From assembly GCF_020667845.1 (NCBI RefSeq), contig NZ_JAFMPQ010000012.1, positions 52,999-116,998 of the forward strand: a DNA stretch of 64,000 nucleotides. The letters are read 5' to 3'. The position numbers were made by a program, and so were the translations under genes. Source of the stretch: Cognatishimia sp. F0-27. Its GTDB lineage: Bacteria > Pseudomonadota > Alphaproteobacteria > Rhodobacterales > Rhodobacteraceae. Positions 57,405-64,000 of the stretch are shown piece by piece (positions within the stretch are counted from its first letter, which is position 1; each line of letters begins with the position of its first letter). The notes below the pieces were generated by a model. It did not search any database and had not been told where the DNA came from. It saw only the letters and a program-made list of their open reading frames with translations.

Positions 57405-58604
57405 ATGACCACACGCACGGAAAACACCTTCGCGCCGCCTGTCATGGAGGCGCGGCGCTGGCTGGAGGGGGTCCCGTTCCGCGACGACCGGCCGCTGATC
57501 AATGTCAGCCAGGCCGCTCCGGTCGACCCGCCGCCGGCCCCGCTCCGGGCGGCCATGGCCGACGCGCTGGACCTGCCGGAAACACATCTCTACGGGCCCG
57601 TGCTGGGCCTGCCGGCCCTGCGCGATGCGCTCGCACGGCATTGGGCGCGGCATTATCACGGCCCTGTGTCACCCGATCAGGTGGCGATCACCTCCGGGTG
57701 TAACCAGGCATTTTCCGCCACGATCTCGGCCCTGTGTACCGAAGGCGATGAGGTGATCCTCCCGACGCCCTGGTATTTCAATCACAAGATGTGGCTCGAC
57801 ATGGCCGGGGTCAGCGCGATCCCGCTGCCGACGGGCGGCGACCTGATCCCCGATGCCGAGGCCGCGCGCGCCCTGATCACCCCGCGCACCCGCGCGATCA
57901 CGCTGGTCACCCCGAACAATCCCGGCGGGGTCGAGTACCCCGCTGCCACGCTTGACGCGTTCATGGCGCTGGCGCGCGAAACCGGTCTGCGTCTGATCGT
58001 CGACGAGACCTACCGCGACTTCGACAGCCGCCCGACCCCGCCGCACGGATTGCTGCGCGATCACGCGGGCTGGGACGAGACGCTGATCCAGCTCTACAGC
58101 TTTTCCAAAGCCTACCGGCTGACCGGCCACCGGGTCGGGGCGGTGATCGCCGATCGCGGGCTTTTGGCAGAGATCGAGAAATTCCTCGACACCGTCGCCA
58201 TCTGTCCGCCGCAGCTTGGTCAGCGAGCTGCACTCTGGGGGCTCGAGAATCTCGACCAATGGGTGGCCGGAGAGCGCGCCGAAATCCTCGACCGCCGCGC
58301 GGCGATCGAGGCGGCGATGCCCGATCTGGAAGCGCGCGGCTGGCGGCTCTTGGGGCTCGGGGCCTATTTTGCCTATCTCGAGCACCCCTTTGCCGAAAGC
58401 GCCGCAGATCTCGCCCCGGACATGGTGCGGGAGATCGGCGTCCTGTGCCTGCCCGGCACGATGTTCTGCCCGCCGGACGACCCCGCCGGCGCCCGGCAAT
58501 TGCGCATTGCCTTTGCCAATGTGGACCGCGCCGGGATCGCGGCGCTCTTTGCGCGGCTGGCCAGTCTCGAGCGGCCCCTTGCGGGGCCTGCCGCGCGCGT
58601 CTAA
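57405..58604 (+). CDS. Class I/II PLP-dependent aminotransferase
   Basis: A 399-residue fold-type I aminotransferase: ITSGCNQAFSATISALC, PTPWYFNHKMWLDM, VTPNNPGGVEYP, VDETYRDFD and the PLP Lys in YSFSKAYRLTGHRVGAV. The substrate is not certain; aspartate/aromatic-type or alanine-type are both possible. The start at 57405 follows GGAG. It is 29 bp before the ppiD-like gene and probably cotranscribed. Confidence 0.88.
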   Translation: MTTRTENTFAPPVMEARRWLEGVPFRDDRPLINVSQAAPVDPPPAPLRAAMADALDLPETHLYGPVLGLPALRDALARHWARHYHGPVSPDQVAITSGCNQAFSATISALCTEGDEVILPTPWYFNHKMWLDMAGVSAIPLPTGGDLIPDAEAARALITPRTRAITLVTPNNPGGVEYPAATLDAFMALARETGLRLIVDETYRDFDSRPTPPHGLLRDHAGWDETLIQLYSFSKAYRLTGHRVGAVIADRGLLAEIEKFLDTVAICPPQLGQRAALWGLENLDQWVAGERAEILDRRAAIEAAMPDLEARGWRLLGLGAYFAYLEHPFAESAADLAPDMVREIGVLCLPGTMFCPPDDPAGARQLRIAFANVDRAGIAALFARLASLERPLAGPAARV

Positions 58605-58633
58605 CAAGGGCCGAACCGAGCGGGAGGATACCG

Positions 58634-60481
58634 ATGGCCAAGGCGACAAACTCCATTTCCAAGACCTTTGTCTGGATCTTGCTGGCCCTGTTGATCGTGG
58701 GGTTGGCGGGGTTTGGCGCGACCAGCTTCTCCGGCACGGTGCGCAGCGTGGGCTCCGTGGGTGACAGCGAAATCTCCACCACCGATTACGCGCGCACGTT
58801 GCAAAATGAAATCAACGCCTTGCAGGCGCAGACCGGTCAGGCGATCTCGTTCCCGCAGGCGCAGGCCATGGGTCTGCCCGACCGGGTCCTGAGCCAGCTT
58901 GTGGTGACAGCGGCGCTTGATCACGAGGCTGGCGCATTGGGCATTTCGGTCGGCGACGAAACCCTTGCCAACGATCTTCAGAACATCTCCGCATTCCGTG
59001 GCTCCGATGGCAGCTTCAACCGCGAAGCCTACCGCTTTGCGCTGCAGAATGCCGGGCTGAGCGAACGGGAATTCGAAGAGCAGCTGCGCGCCGAATCCGC
59101 GGCAACGCTGTTGCAGGGCGCGGTTCTGGCCGGCACCCGCCTGCCCGACACCTATGTGAACACCCTGATCGCCTATGCCAACGAACGGCGCGCCTTCACC
59201 TGGGCGGAACTGGCCCAGCCGCTGGTCGATACCGGCCTTGAGGAGCCGACCGATGAGACGCTGACCGCCTGGTACGAGGCCAATCTCGACCGGTTCATGG
59301 TGCCCGAGACCAAGGTTCTCACCTATGTCTCCCTCACACCCGACATGATCGTCGACAGCGTCGAGGTGGATGAGGACGCGTTGCGCGCCGCCTATGACGA
59401 GCAGGCGGCGGAGTTCAACCAGCCCGAGCGGCGCTTGGTGGAGCGTCTGGTCTATTCCGACGAGGCCAGTGCGGCGGCGGCGCGTGACGCCATCGTTGCG
59501 GGCGAGAGCAGTTTTGAAGCGGAGGTCGAGTCCCGCGGCCTGGCCCTTGCCGATACCGATATGGGCGATGTTGCTCGTGAAGATCTCGGGGCAGCGGCGG
59601 ATGCAGTCTTTGCCGCCGAGGTTGGTGATGTGGTCGGGCCCGCGCCGTCCGATCTGGGGCCGGCCCTCTACCGGGTGAACGGCATTCTTGCGGCGTCGAA
59701 TGTTAGCTTCGAAGAGGCGCAGCCGATGCTCCGCGACACGCTGGCGCTCGATCGTGCGCGGCGGGTCATCGCGGCGCAGGCGCAGGGGTTCGACGATGAG
59801 ATGGCCGCGGGTGCCACGCTGGAGGATCTCGCGCGCGAGAGCGATCTGCGCCTCGGGACCATCGAATGGACCCGTCAGAGCAGCGACGGGATTGCGGGCT
59901 ATGACGCGTTCCGCGCCGCGGCGGCTCAGGTCACGGCGGAGGATTTTCCGCAGGTTGCAGAGCTTGGTGATGGCGGGGTCTTTGCGCTTCGGCTCGAAGA
60001 GATCCGCGAACCGGCGCCCCTGCCCTTTGACGAGGCCCGCGCCGATGTGCGCGCCGGGTGGGAGCTGGAACAGCGCGTCGCCGCGTTGGTGGCCGATGCA
60101 GAGGCGCTTGCAGCGCGGCTCGATGCGGGCGAGGGTTTCGAGGAGACGGGGCTCACGCCGCTGACCGAAACCGGCCTGACCCGGACCGCCTTTGCCTCGG
60201 ATCTGCCGCCGGGTGTGCTCGACGCGGTGTTCGCGCTGAGCGAGGGCGAGACCACCGTTCTGCCCGGCGACGGCACGGCGCTGATTGTCCGTCTCGATGC
60301 GATTACCCCGGCCGATCTCGATGGCGAAGAGGCCGAAATGCTGGCGCAATCCCTGCGGGACCGGGCCTCGGCCTCGGTGGCGCAGGATCTGTTCCGGGCG
60401 TTGGCCACGGATATCCAGACCCGCGCAGGCGTGGAGATCGACCAGGCGGCGATCAACGCCGTGCATGTGAACTTCCAGTAA
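58634..60481 (+). CDS. PpiD/SurA-type periplasmic peptidyl-prolyl isomerase chaperone
   Basis: A 615-residue envelope chaperone anchored by one N-terminal helix (FVWILLALLIVGLAGFG, about 13-29). A SurA_N-like chaperone domain follows (about 40-230), then parvulin-like segments at about 255-380. The parvulin domain is divergent; typical catalytic His residues are not obvious, so it may act mainly as a chaperone. The start at 58634 follows GGGAGGA. It is 10 bp before trpE. Confidence 0.85.
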   Translation: MAKATNSISKTFVWILLALLIVGLAGFGATSFSGTVRSVGSVGDSEISTTDYARTLQNEINALQAQTGQAISFPQAQAMGLPDRVLSQLVVTAALDHEAGALGISVGDETLANDLQNISAFRGSDGSFNREAYRFALQNAGLSEREFEEQLRAESAATLLQGAVLAGTRLPDTYVNTLIAYANERRAFTWAELAQPLVDTGLEEPTDETLTAWYEANLDRFMVPETKVLTYVSLTPDMIVDSVEVDEDALRAAYDEQAAEFNQPERRLVERLVYSDEASAAAARDAIVAGESSFEAEVESRGLALADTDMGDVAREDLGAAADAVFAAEVGDVVGPAPSDLGPALYRVNGILAASNVSFEEAQPMLRDTLALDRARRVIAAQAQGFDDEMAAGATLEDLARESDLRLGTIEWTRQSSDGIAGYDAFRAAAAQVTAEDFPQVAELGDGGVFALRLEEIREPAPLPFDEARADVRAGWELEQRVAALVADAEALAARLDAGEGFEETGLTPLTETGLTRTAFASDLPPGVLDAVFALSEGETTVLPGDGTALIVRLDAITPADLDGEEAEMLAQSLRDRASASVAQDLFRALATDIQTRAGVEIDQAAINAVHVNFQ

Positions 60482-60491
60482 GGAGAGGTCG

Positions 60492-62006
60492 ATGTCGCTC
60501 CTGACACCGCGTTTCGAGGCTTTCGAGACCGGCTTCGACGCCGGCGAGAACCAGGTCGTCTATGCGCGGCTGGCGGCGGATCTCGACACGCCGGTCTCGC
60601 TCATGCTGAAGCTCACCGGGGCGGCAAAAGACGCGTTCATGCTCGAATCGGTGACCGGTGGCGAGGTGCGTGGGCGCTATTCCATCATCGGCATGAAACC
60701 GGACCTGATCTGGCAATGCCATGGCACCGAGAGCCGGTTGAACCGCATGGCGCGGTTTGATCCGGATGCCTGGGAGGCGCAGGACGGCGATCCGCTCACT
60801 GCGCTGCGCGCGTTGATCGCGGAGAGCCGGATCGCTTTGCCCGATGGGCTGCCGCAGGCGGCGGCGGGGCTTTTCGGCTATCTCGGCTATGACATGATCC
60901 GGCTGGTGGAGCACCTTCCCGACATCAATCCCGATCCGCTCGGCCTGCCCGATGCGATGCTGCTGCGTCCCTCCGTGGTGGCGGTGCTGGACGGGGTGAA
61001 GGGCGAGGTGACGGTGGTCTCGCCGGCATGGGTCCAGCCGGGCCTCTCGGCGCGCGCGGCCTATGCGCAGGCGGCGGAGCGGGTGATGGACGCGGTGCGG
61101 GATCTCGAACGCGCCCTGCCCCAGCAGGCCCGCGATCTGGGTGAGGCGCGCGAGGCCGCGCCGCCGGTGTCGAATTTCACCCATGAGGCCTACAAGCAAG
61201 CGGTGGAAACCGCCAAAGAGTATATCCGCGCGGGTGATATCTTCCAGGTGGTGCCCTCGCAGCGCTGGACGCAGGATTTCCCACAGCCGCCTTTTGCGCT
61301 TTACCGGTCGCTGCGGCGCACGAACCCGTCGCCCTTCATGTTCTATTTCAACTTCGGCGGGTTCCAGGTGATCGGCGCGAGCCCGGAAATCCTTGTGCGG
61401 GTGTTCGATCGCGAGGTGACGATCCGCCCGATCGCGGGCACCCGGCCGCGCGGCGCCACGCCGGAGGAAGATCGCGCGCTTGAGGCGGATCTTCTGGCCG
61501 ATCAGAAAGAGCTTGCCGAGCACCTGATGCTGCTCGACCTGGGCCGCAACGACACCGGCCGGGTGTCACGGATCGGCACGGTGCGCCCGACCGAGGAGTT
61601 CATCATCGAGCGCTACAGCCACGTGATGCATATCGTGTCCAACGTCGTGGGAGAGCTCAGCGAGGATCATGACGCCTTGTCCGCGCTGCTGGCAGGCTTG
61701 CCGGCGGGCACGGTCTCGGGTGCCCCGAAAGTGCGGGCGATGGAGATCATCGACGAGCTGGAGCCGGAAAAGCGCGGCGTCTATGGTGGCGGCGTCGGCT
61801 ATTTCAGTGCGGGCGGCGACATGGATATGTGTATCGCGCTGCGCACGGCGATCGTGAAGGACGAAAAGCTCTATATCCAGGCCGGCGGCGGCGTGGTCTA
61901 TGACAGCGATCCGGAAGCGGAATACCAGGAGACCGTGCACAAATCGAACGCGATCCGGCGCGCGGCGGCGGATGCGGCGCGGTTTACCGGGTCTGGCAAC
62001 ATCTGA
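60492..62006 (+). CDS. trpE: Anthranilate synthase component I
   Basis: First committed step of tryptophan synthesis, from chorismate. The 504-residue product has the MLESVTGGEVRGRYSIIG segment (tryptophan feedback site, LLES-like) and GYLGYD. It also has FQVVPSQRW, NPSPFMFYF, GASPEILVR, PIAGTRPRG, DLGRNDTGRV and SGAPKVRAM of the chorismate-binding domain. Its TrpG partner is not adjacent. The start at 60492 follows AAGGAGAGG. Confidence 0.96.
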   Translation: MSLLTPRFEAFETGFDAGENQVVYARLAADLDTPVSLMLKLTGAAKDAFMLESVTGGEVRGRYSIIGMKPDLIWQCHGTESRLNRMARFDPDAWEAQDGDPLTALRALIAESRIALPDGLPQAAAGLFGYLGYDMIRLVEHLPDINPDPLGLPDAMLLRPSVVAVLDGVKGEVTVVSPAWVQPGLSARAAYAQAAERVMDAVRDLERALPQQARDLGEAREAAPPVSNFTHEAYKQAVETAKEYIRAGDIFQVVPSQRWTQDFPQPPFALYRSLRRTNPSPFMFYFNFGGFQVIGASPEILVRVFDREVTIRPIAGTRPRGATPEEDRALEADLLADQKELAEHLMLLDLGRNDTGRVSRIGTVRPTEEFIIERYSHVMHIVSNVVGELSEDHDALSALLAGLPAGTVSGAPKVRAMEIIDELEPEKRGVYGGGVGYFSAGGDMDMCIALRTAIVKDEKLYIQAGGGVVYDSDPEAEYQETVHKSNAIRRAAADAARFTGSGNI

Positions 62007-62311
62007 TCCGCGGGCAATGGGGGCCAGCCCCCGTCGCGGGCAAGCCGCGACTCCCCCGGAGTATTTCGAGACAGAAGAAACCCTGCAACCGCCTTGGGGA
62101 GGGCGATGCTGCCTGTTGCGTCTAGCGGTGCCGCTGGCCGGCGGCGTGTCGGACCGCGCTCATCGGGCGGCGCGGGCGGCAGCGGGGCCGCGCGACAGGG
62201 ATATGGGGACGGGTTGCACGGCCATGAGGGATGGAGCGCCGCTCCCGGCTGTTCTGACCGATGGCGGTCATGTGCGCCGAGGGCCGGCCGCGCCTGAATG
62301 GCGCCGGATGC
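62007..62311. other. Intergenic region between trpE and sufE
   Basis: 305 bp between convergent genes. Only repeat copy D is recognisable. Confidence 0.45.
62019..62084 (+). repeat. Dispersed intergenic repeat, copy D
   Basis: GGGGGCCAGCCCCC hairpin, a GCGGG-spaced inner arm, then CTCCCCCGGAGTATTTCGAG and ACAGAAGAAAC. Same layout as copy A but a more divergent tail. Confidence 0.7.
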
Positions 62312-62722
62312 TCAGGCGGCGGCCTTGGCGTCGCTGCGGATCCGTTCGATCATGGCGCGCAAGCCGTTCGAGCGTTGTGCGGAGAGATGTTCGTTGAGCC
62401 CGAGACGCCCCATTTCGGCGCGCGCGTCGACCGCGCCGACCTCTGCGGGTGTCAGGCCGTCATAAAGCTTGTGCAGGACGGCGATGAGGCCGCGCACGAT
62501 CATGGCGTCGCTTTCGCCGCTGAAGTGAAACCGGCCGTCTTCGATCTGTGTATGCAGCCAGACCTGCGAGGCACAGCCTTCGACCTTGGTGGCGGGCACC
62601 TTCAGGGCGTCGGGCAGAGGTGCCATGGATTTGCCCATCTCGATCACCATCCGGTAGCGGTCTTCCCACTCCTCGAGAAACTCGAAATCCTCGACGATGT
62701 CTTCGAATGCCGCTTGTGCCAT
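62312..62722 (-). CDS. sufE: SufE-type cysteine desulfurase sulfur acceptor
   Basis: Accepts sulfur from SufS for Fe-S cluster assembly. The 136-residue protein has the acceptor Cys in VEGCASQVW (C50), DFEFLEEWEDRYR near the N-terminus, and LSAQRSNGLRAMI at the C-terminus. The start at 62722 follows GGAGGG; longer frames upstream are not conserved. The rest of the suf operon is not in this window. Confidence 0.93.
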   Translation of the reverse strand: MAQAAFEDIVEDFEFLEEWEDRYRMVIEMGKSMAPLPDALKVPATKVEGCASQVWLHTQIEDGRFHFSGESDAMIVRGLIAVLHKLYDGLTPAEVGAVDARAEMGRLGLNEHLSAQRSNGLRAMIERIRSDAKAAA

Positions 62723-62969
62723 CGGACCCTCCAATTGTTGCGCGCCGCGGGGTGCCGTGCTCTGCCCGCCTGCCGAGTGACCCGCCTGCTCTCTCGCTTT
62801 GGCGCGGACCCTGCAGGGGATGCATCGGGGCGGTGGCGCGGCGCGCGGCTTCACGCTCCGAGTTAGGGCGCGTGGAGACAAAGGTCCAGCCCTGCCCGAC
62901 CGGTGCGCGCATGCTTTTCAAACCGGCGCAGATGCGGTAGCCAGTTGGGGACTCAAAAAGGCGCGCGTC

Positions 62970-63473
62970 ATGCTCAAATCCGTTGTCACTCTGGTCGTTG
63001 TCGGAAGTCTTGTCGCGGGATGCGCTTCCGTGCGCGACTCGCGTATGAACCCGTTCAACTGGTTCGGGAACAGCCGGTCGGAGCCGGTGGCGCAGGATCC
63101 CGATGTGAACCCGTTGATTCCCCAGCGCCGGGCGGGGTTTTTCCAGGCCAGTCGCCCGGAGGCTTACGCGGGCACGATGATCGAGGAAATCTCCGAGTTG
63201 CGCGTGGAGCGGCGCCCCGGTGGCGCAATTGTCACGGCGACGGGCATATCGGCCTTGCAGGGGCCGTTTGACGTGCGCCTTGTCCGGGTGGACGACGAGA
63301 CGACGGAAACGACCCTGACCTATGAGATGCGGCGTTTGCAGCAGCGCGGGCGCGCCGGCAGCCCCTTGTCGCGCAGCGTGACAGCGGCGGTCTGGTTGAC
63401 CGATAACGAGTTGAACGGGATCAACACGATCCGCGTGAAAGGGACGCAGAACATCCGCAACGTCCGCCGATAG
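62970..63473 (+). CDS. Outer-membrane-type lipoprotein of unknown function
   Basis: A 167-residue lipoprotein with lipobox LVAGC (Cys18); serine at +3 does not suggest inner-membrane retention. The mature part has a short linker then an Ig-like or beta-rich domain (TMIEEISELRVERRPGGAIVTATG...). Similar small lipoproteins are common in Rhodobacteraceae without an assigned role. The start at 62970 is set by the lipobox; the ribosome site (AAAAAGG) lies 11 bp upstream. Confidence 0.8.
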   Translation: MLKSVVTLVVVGSLVAGCASVRDSRMNPFNWFGNSRSEPVAQDPDVNPLIPQRRAGFFQASRPEAYAGTMIEEISELRVERRPGGAIVTATGISALQGPFDVRLVRVDDETTETTLTYEMRRLQQRGRAGSPLSRSVTAAVWLTDNELNGINTIRVKGTQNIRNVRR

Positions 63474-63493
63474 CGGGCTGAGCAGGGGGATCG

Positions 63494-63591
63494 AGACTGC
63501 GATTGGTCGCCGGACATCCGCACCCTGCGCAGTCAGGATGCGGAGGCTCTGATTGGACCTCCGACTGGTCGTCGGGCATCCCAACCTGCGC
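63494..63591 (+). repeat. Imperfect 36-bp direct repeat
   Basis: The two copies start at 63494 and 63556 (62 bp apart). Shared blocks include CTGGTCG/TTGGTCG, GG.CATCC and CCTGCGC. About three quarters of positions match. Confidence 0.5.
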
Positions 63592-63942
63592 CGCGCCGGG
63601 TCTCTGAAGAGCGGATCGGGTCGCGGATCGGGGGCGGACCACCCGTATCGTGCGCCGATAGGGTGTCATCCATTTGTTTAACGGGGCTTTAAGAGGCGCA
63701 ACGTGGTGTCGGAGCGGCGGTGGGAAACGCATCGCCGAAGCGCTCCGATGGACGGTCGCGGCGCGCTCCGGGACCGCGATCCGCAAGCCTTTGGGTGGGT
63801 GCGCCGCTCTGTGCACTTGAGCATGGCTCCCGGTGGAGCGTCAGTCCCGGCGGGGGATCTGCGGTGACGCCGCCTCACCTTTCCGCGGGCCGCCCGTCTC
63901 ACTTTCGTCCTGACCCTTCTATATCTCTGATCTGTTATTGAT

Positions 63943-63980
63943 ACCCCATCACCGGGCTTGGCGAAGATCGGTGATGGGGT
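63943..63980. other. 12-bp perfect inverted repeat near the window end
   Basis: ACCCCATCACCG and CGGTGATGGGGT are separated by 14 bases. On the plus strand it is followed by GGTGTTTGG, a poor T tract. It could be a terminator for a gene beyond the window or a transcript-end structure. Confidence 0.55.
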
Positions 63981-64000
63981 GGTGTTTGGCGTCTGACCCT

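Larger units (their letters stand above)
63474..64000. other. Terminal region with two repeats, no gene
   Basis: About 530 bp. It contains an imperfect direct repeat of about 36 bp (63494-63530 and 63556-63591) and a long perfect hairpin (63943-63980). No coding sequence is supported; overlapping frames have Arg/Ser-rich shadow composition. Confidence 0.5.

Noticed and set aside
58601..60466. A 621-codon minus-strand frame opposite the ppiD-like gene
   Set aside because: Antisense shadow of a gene with a membrane anchor and strong ribosome site; no domain is visible.

Overview
The window is GC-rich chromosomal DNA. Its gene content points to a marine alphaproteobacterium of the Rhodobacteraceae (Roseobacter-type). 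Supporting features are a class II B12-dependent ribonucleotide reductase (nrdJ), a class II DAHP synthase, a phoR / pstSCAB-phoU-phoB locus, a complete branched-chain amino-acid ABC transporter, an RTX protein, glutaryl-CoA dehydrogenase with a LysR partner, and a family of dispersed intergenic repeats ending in a 'cccgggatattt...aaagaag' motif. The genus call is inference; no rRNA is present.

Layout. 1-3.6 kb: the 3' part or whole of a GH13-type glycoside hydrolase (possibly glucosylglycerol hydrolase) and a HupE/UreJ-like membrane protein. 3.9-5.8 kb: rpsB-tsf, closed by a strong terminator. 5.85-6.57 kb: a gene-free stretch with a very AT-rich island. 6.6-7.8 kb (minus): aroQ translationally coupled to a LuxR-type regulator whose signal pocket is altered. 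8.1-9.7 kb: an orphan family-5 solute-binding protein. 10.0-12.5 kb: a secreted RTX protein carrying a GH114-like barrel. 13-17.8 kb: xylB, a DUF1127 protein, gcdH and a divergent LysR gene. 17.8-25.4 kb (minus): the phosphate regulon, with a three-repeat Pho box upstream of pstS. 25.5-28.9 kb (minus): a trans-sulfuration enzyme, gamma-carbonic anhydrase, gmk and yicC. 29.1-30.3 kb: a PAS-domain gene followed directly by twelve 16-bp tandem repeats. 30.3-35.2 kb: DAHP synthase, a GlxA-type regulator, an acetyltransferase, a small secreted protein and a PQQ sugar dehydrogenase. 35.4-41.4 kb: the liv operon (binding protein, two ATPases, a small exported protein, two permeases). 41.7-47.5 kb: an XRE/cupin regulator, acyl-CoA synthetase, DsbA-family protein, MFS exporter, YitT-like protein and an EF-hand miniprotein. 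48.1-52.7 kb: nrdJ, its regulatory region (NrdR-like palindrome, DnaA boxes) and a tRNA-Pro. 52.8-64 kb: DUF192 protein, double cold-shock protein, pdxH, fabI, two LysE exporters, gpt, aminotransferase, ppiD-like chaperone, trpE, sufE and a lipoprotein.

Most of the window is housekeeping or nutrient-acquisition DNA. I see no intact insertion sequence, prophage, CRISPR array or clear defence island. The items that stand out are the divergent LuxR solo coupled to aroQ, the RTX-GH114 fusion, the 16-bp tandem array, the palindromic AT island, the repeat family and the nrdJ regulatory region. Coordinates were read by eye; functional names come from motif recognition, not from database searches.
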